In this document: piece by piece, positions 41,111-49,742 of the stretch
Numbering within the stretch: position 1 is the first letter of the stretch
Layout of the letters: every line of letters starts with the position of its first letter
Source: Glycomyces buryatensis
GTDB taxonomy: Bacteria; Actinomycetota; Actinomycetes; Mycobacteriales; Micromonosporaceae
Assembly: GCF_004912275.1 (NCBI RefSeq)
Contig: NZ_STGY01000061.1
Coordinates: forward strand, 1 to 61,300
Reading direction: 5' to 3'
DNA length: 61,300 nucleotides
The notes under the pieces: generated by a model
Told to the model about the DNA's origin: nothing
Seen by the model: the letters and a program-made list of their open reading frames with translations, nothing else
Database searches by the model: none
Made by a program: the position numbers and the translations under genes

Positions 41111-43237
41111 TTACGACTCTTCGAGGCGACGGAGCATGCCGTCGAAGTTCTCGGCGTCCTCGACCTCGCGCAGCGAGGCCGATTCCTGCCTGACCTTGGC
41201 CAGCATGGCGTTCAGTGCCTGGGACTGCTGCTGCACCGTTCCGGTGCGGCCCTCCAGGTGCGCCTTCTGGAGGCTCGCGACCGAGTGGTTGATGCGCTGG
41301 GCGTCCTCGGGGCTGGCCTGGCTGGCGGCGCGCTCGGCGAGGTACAGCTGCGTCGCCAGTCCGGCGCCGAAGATGTCCCGATTGAGCACGTCGGTCATGC
41401 GGCGGCACTCCTCCGGATCCGACAGCATCAGGGTCTGCTCGGCCCGGTTGAGGTCCGACTCGATCTTCATCGCCTGCGACGGGTCCAGGTACTGCTCATA
41501 GACCCGCACGAAGTGCCGCGCGGCCTCGACGGTGACGATCAGGTCCTCGCGGTAGGCGATGTCGTCCTCGTCCACTTCGGTCTTCGCCGGCGCCTTCGTG
41601 CGGGCGGCGTCGACCTTGAGCGTCAGGTCCTTCTCGAACGGCGTGCCCGGGACGGAGATCTTGACGTGCAGCTCTCTATTGCGGTCGAACAGGAACGCCA
41701 CGTCGACGCGGGTGTTGGCGTCGACTTCCTCGGGCAGCTCCCAGTCGATGACGCCCTGCTCGTGGTTCTCGCTCGCGACAGGACTGTCCCCTTCGTACAC
41801 CGGGACCAGGATCTTGCGGCCGTCGGTGGTGCTGAAGGCCTCGTGCATGGACTCGGCCAGCGGGTAGGGCGTGCCGCGCGGAATGATCGGCACGAACGCG
41901 TCCGCGTTGCTGCCCTTGACGGCCGCGACCCCGAGCGCCATTCCGGTCACGTCGTACACGTGCGTGTCCCCGGCGGAGCGCGCATTGGTCAGGCTCTCCC
42001 CGCACTGGGAGCAGACGAGATCGGACTCGTCATTGACCGCCTGGCAGGCCGCGCACTCGACGCCGCGGAGCGTGTCCGCGAGGATGCCGGCGCCGATCGC
42101 GACGCACTCCATCGGGTCGATGTGCTTGCGCACCTTGCCCGGACCGAACATCCGCTCGACCGACGCCGCCACCTTCGGGACCAGCGTGGAGCCGCCGACC
42201 AGCAGCACGTCCGAGACGTCGCCGGTGCTCAGGCTCTGCCGCTCCAGGGCCTGGCGGACCAGGCCGAGGGTCTTGTCCACCAAGGGTTCGATCATCGCGT
42301 CGAACTCGTCCTTCGACAGCGTCATCTCGACATCGCCGACGCCCCCGGCGGTGCGGAACGCGGCCGGAATGATGATGTCGGCGCTGTCGGACTCGGTCAG
42401 CTCCCGCTTCGCTTCCTCGGCCGCCTCCTTGGCCAGGAACAGGAACTTGGTGTCGCCCGCGGGGTCCGTGCCGGACTCGCGCTTCACCCAGTCGATGATC
42501 TTGTCCACAATGAGCAGATCGAAGTCGTCGCCGCCGAGCCAGTTGTCCCCAACGAAGTCGAGCACCTGGAAGTGGTTCTGCCCCTCCGCGTCCTGCGTGG
42601 TGTTGAGGATCGAGATGTCGAAGGTCCCGCCGCCCAGGTCGTAGACCAGGACCCGGCGCCGCTCGCCCTTGTCCCACTCGAGCCCGAACGCGATCGCCGC
42701 GGCGGTCGGCTCGTCGATGATCCGCTTGACGACCATCCCCGCGGCCTCCCCGGCCTCGCGGGTGGCCGTGCGCTGCGCCTCCTGGAAGTACGCCGGCACG
42801 GTGATGACCGCGGCCGTGACGTCCTCGCCGAGCTTCTCCTGCGCCCCGTCCCGCAAGTGCCGCAGGATCATCGTGGACACCTCGACCGGCGAATACGTCG
42901 TGTCGCCCATGACCACGTGCGCGCGTGGGTCCCCGCCCGGCCCCGTCGTGATCTGGTAAGCCCGGCGCCCCCGCGCCTGCTCCACGGCCGGGTCGGCGAA
43001 GTCGCGCCCCATGAGCCGCTTGACGGACTGGATGGTGTGCTGGGGGTCGCGCTTGGCGAAGTTGAGGGCGTTGGCGCCGACCAGGAACTCGTCCTTGCCG
43101 TCGCGCCGCCGCAGGCCCACCACCGACGGCGTGCCGCTCTTGCCGTGGACCTTCACCACCGCCGCGCCTTCGCGGGCGCCGTCGCGCCGCGCCACCACGG
43201 AGTTCGTGGTGCCCAGATCGATCCCTATGGCGGTCAT
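41111..43237 (-). CDS. DnaK/Hsp70 chaperone with inserted zinc ribbon
   Basis: 708 residues. The nucleotide domain is canonical: [50 protein letters not shown] and [14 protein letters not shown]. Where housekeeping DnaK has the short interdomain linker, a four-cysteine zinc ribbon is inserted (CAAC, then CSQC; about residues 393-415). A substrate-binding beta domain follows ([40 protein letters not shown]), then a helical lid with a long C-terminal extension. The DLL/VLDL linker that couples ATPase and peptide binding is not seen, so allostery probably goes through the ribbon. The GrpE gene overlaps its start (ATGA). It is an operon-specific Hsp70, not the housekeeping dnaK, which would be with grpE-dnaJ-hspR. 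Confidence 0.88.
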   Translation of the reverse strand: MTAIGIDLGTTNSVVARRDGAREGAAVVKVHGKSGTPSVVGLRRRDGKDEFLVGANALNFAKRDPQHTIQSVKRLMGRDFADPAVEQARGRRAYQITTGPGGDPRAHVVMGDTTYSPVEVSTMILRHLRDGAQEKLGEDVTAAVITVPAYFQEAQRTATREAGEAAGMVVKRIIDEPTAAAIAFGLEWDKGERRRVLVYDLGGGTFDISILNTTQDAEGQNHFQVLDFVGDNWLGGDDFDLLIVDKIIDWVKRESGTDPAGDTKFLFLAKEAAEEAKRELTESDSADIIIPAAFRTAGGVGDVEMTLSKDEFDAMIEPLVDKTLGLVRQALERQSLSTGDVSDVLLVGGSTLVPKVAASVERMFGPGKVRKHIDPMECVAIGAGILADTLRGVECAACQAVNDESDLVCSQCGESLTNARSAGDTHVYDVTGMALGVAAVKGSNADAFVPIIPRGTPYPLAESMHEAFSTTDGRKILVPVYEGDSPVASENHEQGVIDWELPEEVDANTRVDVAFLFDRNRELHVKISVPGTPFEKDLTLKVDAARTKAPAKTEVDEDDIAYREDLIVTVEAARHFVRVYEQYLDPSQAMKIESDLNRAEQTLMLSDPEECRRMTDVLNRDIFGAGLATQLYLAERAASQASPEDAQRINHSVASLQKAHLEGRTGTVQQQSQALNAMLAKVRQESASLREVEDAENFDGMLRRLEES

Positions 43238-43809
43238 TCGGTTGCTCCCTCTTCGGATGGGGTCTTCTGTCCTGTTGAGACGATCACGGAGGCGGTCTGG
43301 ACCAGCTCCCCGCGGTATTTGAGGCCGCGCCCGACCACGGCCAGCACCGTGTCCGCGGGTGCTTCGGCGTCCTCGCGGGCCTCGATGGCCCGATGGACGG
43401 ACGGGTCGAAGAGCTCGCCCGGCCTGCCGATGAGCTCGATCCCCGAGTGCCGACCCAGCGCCTTCGACAGCTCGTCGGCGGTGCGACGGACACTGGCCCG
43501 GTACGCCTCGACATCGTCCGTCTCGGCCCCGTGCAGCCGCTCCAGCGCATCGGCCGCCTCCAGGACGCCGCGCGCGGACCGGCTCAGGTCCATGTCGAGC
43601 CGGTTGAGCTCCTTGGCCAACGACTCGGTCTGCGCGCGTTGGCTTTCCAGCTCGCGCATGAGCCGCGCATTGTCGGCCAGGTTCTGCGCCAGGGCGCCGC
43701 GCAACGAGGCGGGCTGCTCGACGGCCTCCGCTGCGGCCGCGGGCCGCTCGACCGGGGATTGGGGCCTGCGCCGCACCGGCTTGCGGCGGGGGGCGGGTTT
43801 CTTCGGCAT
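43234..43809 (-). CDS. GrpE-like nucleotide exchange factor
   Basis: 191 residues from ATG at 43809 (GAGGAG just upstream; a longer frame to 43875 has a poorer start). A basic proline-rich N-terminus leads to a long coiled coil ([18 protein letters not shown], then [12 protein letters not shown]). The C-terminal beta domain has the GrpE pattern of [33 protein letters not shown] and VIVS, corresponding to the part that opens the DnaK nucleotide cleft. The stop overlaps the DnaK start by 4 nt. It presumably serves the zinc-ribbon DnaK of the same operon. Confidence 0.85.
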   Translation of the reverse strand: MPKKPAPRRKPVRRRPQSPVERPAAAAEAVEQPASLRGALAQNLADNARLMRELESQRAQTESLAKELNRLDMDLSRSARGVLEAADALERLHGAETDDVEAYRASVRRTADELSKALGRHSGIELIGRPGELFDPSVHRAIEAREDAEAPADTVLAVVGRGLKYRGELVQTASVIVSTGQKTPSEEGATE

Positions 43810-43884
43810 GGGCTCCTCGTTCCTGTGGCTATCGATCGGGCCGGGACTGGGTGTCGATGAACGCGGACCGTTCATTCCTCATGG

Positions 43885-44334
43885 CTATCGGTCGAACCTG
43901 ATCAGCTTGTCTATGAACGCCTGGGACGGGAACTGATCGGCCTCCGCCGGGAGCTCGACCTCGGGCGGCGGCCCGACCTCCAGCTCCGGCAGGTCCGCGG
44001 CCAGCGCGGCCGGCAGCTCCGGCGGCATCGACCAGTACCTGTCGGTGTCGACCTGCGCCTGGGATTCGCGCTCGCGGCGCACCCACGCCCCGGCCCGCTC
44101 GATCTCGGCCTCGGTGTCGACGTCGTACAGCAGCGCGTCGGCCAAGAGCCGCTTCGGCAACTCGCGCAACTCATCCCAGGCGGTCTGGGTCACCGGGTTC
44201 ATCAGGCGCTTGGTCATCAGCGTGAACGAGGCGTCCTCGACCTCGTCCTGCGTGGAGGCGGGCCCGATGCCCGCGGGTTCCAGCGCCTCGTACGGATACC
44301 GCCCATTCCAGACGGTGTGAGGGTCCCTGATCAT
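43885..44334 (-). CDS. Small J-like protein of the CHAT/chaperone operon
   Basis: 149 residues. The N-terminal half YPYEALEPAGIGPASTQDEV, then EDASFTLMTKRLMN and WDELRELPKRLLADALLYDV resembles the helix arrangement of DnaJ-type domains as found in Hsp70-linked cassettes. It lacks the HPD tripeptide that stimulates DnaK. A clearly related segment (FPYLALRDAGITPASTTADV, then WDRLRSPAGRLIVDAQLYWL) is embedded in the CHAT protease encoded directly upstream. The C-terminal half is acidic and proline-rich. ATG overlaps the CHAT gene stop (ATGA). I infer a docking or adaptor role between protease and chaperone; the J-domain relation is my judgement from pattern only. Confidence 0.6.
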   Translation of the reverse strand: MIRDPHTVWNGRYPYEALEPAGIGPASTQDEVEDASFTLMTKRLMNPVTQTAWDELRELPKRLLADALLYDVDTEAEIERAGAWVRRERESQAQVDTDRYWSMPPELPAALAADLPELEVGPPPEVELPAEADQFPSQAFIDKLIRFDR

Positions 44335-47300
44335 GCGTCCTCCCTTCTGCCGAGCGCGTCCAAGAGCGCCGCCCGGTACTCGCCGTTCGACGGCACGGCC
44401 GCCACCGCCCGCACCAGGTCGTCGATCGCCCCGGTCGCGTCCCCCGCCGCGAGCCGCTCCTTCGCCCTGGCCGCCAAGGACTCCGGTTCCTCATCCGGCT
44501 CCTCGTACGTCTCCACCAATTCCGCCAGCTCCTCCACCGACAGCGACGTCAGATTCAGGCTCTTGACCTCATCGAGCACGTCGCCGAGCACCGACCTCAG
44601 CCGCGCGCTGCGCGGGAATTGCACGAAGCCGTGGTCCAGCAGCGTCAGCGCCTCGTGCAGGTGCTCGAGCTTCGACTCGATGCGGTGGTCCGGAAGCCGA
44701 TCGACCGCCGTGAGCAGCGCCCGGGCCAGATTCTCAATGATCCGGATGGAACCTGAATGCAGCCTGAAGGCGGTCCTCATATCGTCCAGCGGCCCCGCAA
44801 TATCGGCCCGCAGATCCACGGTGCGGCTCAGGATCGCCCTGTCCACCAACAGATCCGCGCGCTTGCGGTCCAATTGCCGACGGCCCTTCGAGCCCACCAC
44901 CGGCACGCCCGCCTCCAGTAGCGCGATCGCCTCGTTCACCCGCCGGACCTGATTCGTCCCCGAATCGGCCAGCGCCTCGGCCCGCCCCAGGATCATCCAC
45001 AGCGCGGCCTGCCGAGTCCGGACCGTCATGGTCGCCCCGCCGGCCACCGCGACCGCCTCGTTCAGCGCCGCCATCGCCGCGGCGAGCCGATCCGGTGTCA
45101 ACAGCAGTCCGTGCGCGAGCGACATGTGCACCCGCACGCCGAGTTCGACCGCGTCGTAACGCAGGCGGTCCCGGCGCTGCGGCAGGTGCGCGTAGGCCGC
45201 ATTGCGCGCCAGGAAGTCCCGGCACCGGTTGCAATCGTTCGAATGGCCCCCGGCAGCCGGGCCGAAGCAGTCGTCGGGCATCGCCGCCCGCGAGCCCCGG
45301 TGGTAGCTCGGGAGCGCCGCCAGGGCGGCGTCGAAGCGGTGGTGCTCAAAGCAGGTGAACGCGACCGCCAGTTCGGAGAACGACCACCGCAGCCTGCGCA
45401 GCAGCGCGTCATTGATCGCGGCGGGCTCTTCGCCCGCCTCGCCGTCCGGCATCGCACCGGCGACGAAGCGCGCGAACGACTCCCGCAGCCCCGCGATCTC
45501 CAGGTATCCCGGTCCGCACGCCAGGGTCTGGGTAACGCTGGAATCGGTGTCGTCGGCGGTATCGACGGCGGGCAACGGCAGTCCGCCGGCCTCCTTGAGG
45601 CAGCGCGCCGCCTCCATTTCGGACTCGAACAGTTCGAGCAGAGCCCGATTGCGGGCCGCCGGCCCCGGGCGCCCCGCGCTGGCGTGCCGTTCCACCGTGC
45701 GCGCCAAGACATCCGTCAGGTGCTGGCCCAGGCTCGCCCGCAGCCGCGTCGAGTCCGCCGGGGTCACCGCCTGCCCGTAGCAAGCGGCGCGGGCCTGCCG
45801 CCAGCCCACCCAGAAGTCGTCATCGTTGATCACCGTCGCCCAGCACGCCAGGGCGGTCCGCCAGGTCGCCTCCGCCTGCTCCCACGCGCCGGTCTCCTCC
45901 AGCCGCTGCGCCTGCCAGTACGACGCCAGCGCCAGGCAGTGCGCGGCCGACATGTCCCCGGGGTTGGCGACCAGGCGCTCGCGCCACGCGCTAATGGCCT
46001 CGGCCCGCGCGCCCGACAGCAGCCGGAACAGCGGCGCATCGGCGGGCAGCCGTTCGCACAGGGCGGCAAGCGGATCGGACTGGTCGTCCGGCTCCATGGC
46101 GGCGAGGGCATCCCGCAATGGCTGCGGCTCCCGCAGCCAGTACAACTGCGCGTCGACAATGAGCCGCCCGGCGGGGGAGCGGAGCCGGTCCCACGCGACC
46201 CGGGCCTGCCAGCCCATCCGGCCCCGCTGCATCAGCATGAACGCGGCATCGCCGACGTCCGCGGTGGTGGAGGCCGGGGTGATGCCCGCGTCCCGCAGCG
46301 CCAGATAGGGGAAGGTGTCCTGCTCCAAGGTGATCGGGTCGGCCAAGAGCGTGGCGCTGGCGATCCCTTCCACCCACGGCAGCGCGGCGAGGAGGTGGCG
46401 CAGCCGCGCTAGGCGGGCCGCGCCGCCGGGTACGGAATCTCCGGCGGCCTCGTACGCCACGATCGCGGCCGACAACTGGCCTGACTGCTCCAACTGCCGG
46501 GCCTCGGCATGGGCGGCACGGGAATCGGTGTCGGCGTGGCCGGGGCAGGAGCCGTAAGCGGCTGCCGCTTCGGCCCAGGACTCCTGGTCCTCTGCGATGC
46601 GCCCGCGCGCGTAGTGGGCGACGACCGGGGCATCTCGGTGGTCGCCCAGGATCGCGGCGAGGTCAATGACTTGGGCCCACTGGGATTCCGCTTCGGCCAA
46701 GCGCAGCTTGGCGTAATGGGACAGGGTGCGCGTATTGGCGAAGTCCTGGGGGAGTTCGCTGCACAGGTCGAGCGCCTCCTCCCAGCGTTCATAGCGCACG
46801 GCGATGCAGGCGGAGGCGTAGCGGCGGCGCTGTGAGGTGTCGCGGTAGTCCGGCGGGAGGTGTCCGCTCAGTTCGACAACTTCCTCCCACTGCGTTTCGC
46901 TCTCGGCGTGACGCAGCAAGGCATAGACGAAGCGCCGTTCAAAGTCAGGTTTGCTGTCTTCGACCGCTGAACCGCGGATGGTTTCCCCTTCCGCAACCGG
47001 GCTGTAGATGCCACAGGCCTCCGCCCAATCGTCGGCCGCTTCGGCGAGCATTCCCTTGGCAAGGCTGCGGAGGAGCCAGACTTCGAAATCTCGCTCCTCA
47101 TCGGGAGATTCGCGCAGCAATGCGATTACCGATTCCCAATCCGAGTCGGCGGCGGCGATCGATGCCCGTGCGAAACGGCGGCGGCGCCCTACCTCTCCGG
47201 ATTCGAAGCTATCGGGAAGCTCGCCGAAACCCGCGAGTGCTAGGTCCCAAGTTCGGGTCTCGTCGTGGTAGCGACCAAGCGCGTAGCAGATCCGAACGGC

Positions 47301-49742
47301 AACATCGAACAAGCGATCCGGCATGATGCTGTAGTGCTGGCTGGCCTGAAGCCAGTCCTCTGCGGCTTCCGCCAGTCGTCCGAGCGCGTAATCGAGCCGG
47401 TTTTCGGCATCGTCGACCGACGTATTCCGGTAGTGCTCGGCGGCGCCCGCCCAGTCACCGGCGGATTCTGCCAGCCTTGCGTCGCAATATGAGGCACGCT
47501 GCGATGCGTCGGAGTAATCCGCAGGGAGGGCGGCGTACGCGGCGGCGGCGAGGGCCCACTCCTGTCCGGCTTCACCGGATCTCGCGCTGGCGTACAGCGC
47601 GTCTCGACCCGCTTCCAAGGGTGGATCGAGTTCGGGAACCTGTTCGAAGTACCCGATGGCCTCGATCCAGTGGTAGGTCTCAATGGCCAGGTGACCAGCC
47701 GCGAGGAGCTTCCGCTGCTTCGCGTCCTGGAAATCCTCCAACCCGGACAGATGCTCGGAGACACCCGCCCAGTCCTCGGATGCCTCTGCGGCCCTGGCGC
47801 TCGCATACTTCAACCACTGCTGGGCATCCGTTCCAGCCTCGGCGAAGTGCTCGCAGGCGCTCTCCCAGTTCTCGTCCTCGGCCTCCGCGCGTCCCAGGGC
47901 GTACGCGGCCCTAATAGGGGCGCCGGAGTAGTCACCGCACTGCCCGTACGCTTCGGCGGCCGCGATCCACTCGCCGCCCGCCTCGGCGATGCGTCCATCC
48001 ACATAGCTCAAACACCGCGAGGTGTCCAGGTAGTCGTCGCGGAGTCCGATGATGTAGCGGTACTCCTCGCGGGCCTGCTCCCAGCGGCGGGCCCGGCGAT
48101 GGGCGAGGGCTGCCGCGTAGCGCTCGGCCAGTTCGGCCTCCTCGGTCGCCGTCTCCAGAAGCAGTGCGGCACCGCGGAAGTCGGATCCGCTTTCCTCCAA
48201 GACCTCGCGGTAGTTTGCCGCGGCCACCTCCCATTCGCCGTCGGCCGCGGCTCTGCTCGCGCGTTCCATGGCCGTGTCGAGGGAGCCCAGGCGCTCGACC
48301 TCGTCGGCGAGGGTCCCGAGGACCGCTTCGGGAACCTTGTCGGCGATCCTGGCCAAGGTCTGTTCGGCCGAGAGCGGGTCGCCCTCGGCCGCCAGCACGC
48401 CGCACAACACATTGAGCCCCGGCAGTGCGAGCTCGAATTCGGCCTCGGCGACCAGGAGCCTGAGCGCCGGGTTCGGGTGCCGGGCGGGAACGATGCGCAG
48501 CAGGTGGTTCCACTCGCCCATGGTGCGCAGGTAGCGCGCGGCCTGCAACAGGGTCTCGACCGGCAGGTGGCCGGGCTCGTCGAGTTTGTCAAGGGCCGCT
48601 TGGCCTTCGAGGAGGGGATCGGCGTCGCCGCCGTGCTCCTCCTGGACCTCTCGGGCCTTGAAGAGCCAGGAGTGGCCGAAGGATTCGTGGCAGAACAGGC
48701 TCAGCGTGGCCCACTCGATGGACTGCGGCGGAACGAGTTGGCGGGCGGAGATGACCGCCTCGTCGAGCGTCTTGTTGGAGCAGACCCGCTCCAGCAGCAG
48801 CGGTCCGATCTTGCGGGCGGCCTCGTTGGTGATCAGGCCGTTCATGCCGACGACAGCCGGGATGCCGCGGCCGATGATGGCCTGCGCGAGCCCGGCGAAC
48901 GTCTCGGTCCCGGGGGAGTCGGCCGAGTGACAGAGGTTGAGCATCACCAGTCGGAGTTTCTTGGCGCGCACCAGGATTCCCGAGAGCAGCTGGCTGTCTA
49001 CCGGGTCGGCGGCGCCGTCCTCGGTCTCCAGGAGCACGACGCCCTCGCCGCGGGAGGAGTCCCAGATGCCGTGGGCGATGAGCAGCACGGCGGCCGGGCC
49101 GCTCTGGCGGTCGACCCAGGTCTCGATGTCGTCGCGGGTGGCGCCCACGCACACCTCGGAGCGGGAGCTGACGGCCGACCAGCGTTCGCGGGCGGCGGCG
49201 ATCTCGACGGCGGCGTCGAGTTCGGCGAGGCCATTGGGCGAGGCGACGGCGATGAGGGTGTGGACGAGCTCGGGTTCGTCGGACGGGGCGGGGAGCCGCT
49301 GCTTCGGCGCGATGCCGCGCACCGAGCGGACCAGGGACCGATTGGCGTCGAGGGCGAGGCTCTGACCCGGCCAGTCGGGCGGGGTGCAAAGCGTCTCGAT
49401 CGGCAGTTCGTCCAGCTCCGGCGGTAGGTCGAAGCGCAGCCGCAGACTGTGGGACTCGGTGAGGACACTGTGGAGCTGCCGGTCGAGGCCGGTGCCGAAG
49501 AGGACGGCGAAGACCTCGCGACCGAGGTTCCGCAGCCGCTCGGCGACGACGGTGCCGCGCGCGGCGGCGCGGTGGAGGCGGATGTCGATGAGGTCGTTGA
49601 ACTCTCGGCGCAGCCGCGCCGGTTCGTCGCCGACGCGGATGACGGCCGCACCGGAGGCGGCGCCGCCGGCCAGCACGAGGTGGCGTCCGCCTCCGATGGG
49701 GCGCACCCGGATCCGGAGCTCTTCGAACTCGCGCACGCTCAC
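44331..49742 (-). CDS. CHAT-domain (caspase-like) protease with long TPR-like array, J-like module and Cys-rich C-terminus
   Basis: 1,803 residues from GTG at 49742 (GTGA overlap with the preceding gene's stop); the open frame to 49904 is not used. Residues about 60-365 form a CHAT peptidase. The N-terminal strand LPIETLCTPP is followed by the catalytic His224 in VLLIAHGIWDSS and Cys271 in LVMLNLCHSADS, then GIPAVVGMNGLITNEAA. From about 380 to 1130 there are many TPR-like repeats with recurring W-x-x-A-x-x-x-Y/L (for instance DWAGAAEHYRN, QWAQVIDLAA). A J-like module sits at about 1135-1210. The last ~500 residues share a domain with the TPR protein encoded just upstream (DDDFW start, GGLPLP, Cys cluster CFGPAA ... 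CNRC). CHAT proteases are known effectors of prokaryotic immunity and TPR-CHAT proteases can be gated by binding partners. The chaperone partners here are unusual. Confidence 0.88.
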   Translation of the reverse strand: MSVREFEELRIRVRPIGGGRHLVLAGGAASGAAVIRVGDEPARLRREFNDLIDIRLHRAAARGTVVAERLRNLGREVFAVLFGTGLDRQLHSVLTESHSLRLRFDLPPELDELPIETLCTPPDWPGQSLALDANRSLVRSVRGIAPKQRLPAPSDEPELVHTLIAVASPNGLAELDAAVEIAAARERWSAVSSRSEVCVGATRDDIETWVDRQSGPAAVLLIAHGIWDSSRGEGVVLLETEDGAADPVDSQLLSGILVRAKKLRLVMLNLCHSADSPGTETFAGLAQAIIGRGIPAVVGMNGLITNEAARKIGPLLLERVCSNKTLDEAVISARQLVPPQSIEWATLSLFCHESFGHSWLFKAREVQEEHGGDADPLLEGQAALDKLDEPGHLPVETLLQAARYLRTMGEWNHLLRIVPARHPNPALRLLVAEAEFELALPGLNVLCGVLAAEGDPLSAEQTLARIADKVPEAVLGTLADEVERLGSLDTAMERASRAAADGEWEVAAANYREVLEESGSDFRGAALLLETATEEAELAERYAAALAHRRARRWEQAREEYRYIIGLRDDYLDTSRCLSYVDGRIAEAGGEWIAAAEAYGQCGDYSGAPIRAAYALGRAEAEDENWESACEHFAEAGTDAQQWLKYASARAAEASEDWAGVSEHLSGLEDFQDAKQRKLLAAGHLAIETYHWIEAIGYFEQVPELDPPLEAGRDALYASARSGEAGQEWALAAAAYAALPADYSDASQRASYCDARLAESAGDWAGAAEHYRNTSVDDAENRLDYALGRLAEAAEDWLQASQHYSIMPDRLFDVAVRICYALGRYHDETRTWDLALAGFGELPDSFESGEVGRRRRFARASIAAADSDWESVIALLRESPDEERDFEVWLLRSLAKGMLAEAADDWAEACGIYSPVAEGETIRGSAVEDSKPDFERRFVYALLRHAESETQWEEVVELSGHLPPDYRDTSQRRRYASACIAVRYERWEEALDLCSELPQDFANTRTLSHYAKLRLAEAESQWAQVIDLAAILGDHRDAPVVAHYARGRIAEDQESWAEAAAAYGSCPGHADTDSRAAHAEARQLEQSGQLSAAIVAYEAAGDSVPGGAARLARLRHLLAALPWVEGIASATLLADPITLEQDTFPYLALRDAGITPASTTADVGDAAFMLMQRGRMGWQARVAWDRLRSPAGRLIVDAQLYWLREPQPLRDALAAMEPDDQSDPLAALCERLPADAPLFRLLSGARAEAISAWRERLVANPGDMSAAHCLALASYWQAQRLEETGAWEQAEATWRTALACWATVINDDDFWVGWRQARAACYGQAVTPADSTRLRASLGQHLTDVLARTVERHASAGRPGPAARNRALLELFESEMEAARCLKEAGGLPLPAVDTADDTDSSVTQTLACGPGYLEIAGLRESFARFVAGAMPDGEAGEEPAAINDALLRRLRWSFSELAVAFTCFEHHRFDAALAALPSYHRGSRAAMPDDCFGPAAGGHSNDCNRCRDFLARNAAYAHLPQRRDRLRYDAVELGVRVHMSLAHGLLLTPDRLAAAMAALNEAVAVAGGATMTVRTRQAALWMILGRAEALADSGTNQVRRVNEAIALLEAGVPVVGSKGRRQLDRKRADLLVDRAILSRTVDLRADIAGPLDDMRTAFRLHSGSIRIIENLARALLTAVDRLPDHRIESKLEHLHEALTLLDHGFVQFPRSARLRSVLGDVLDEVKSLNLTSLSVEELAELVETYEEPDEEPESLAARAKERLAAGDATGAIDDLVRAVAAVPSNGEYRAALLDALGRREDA

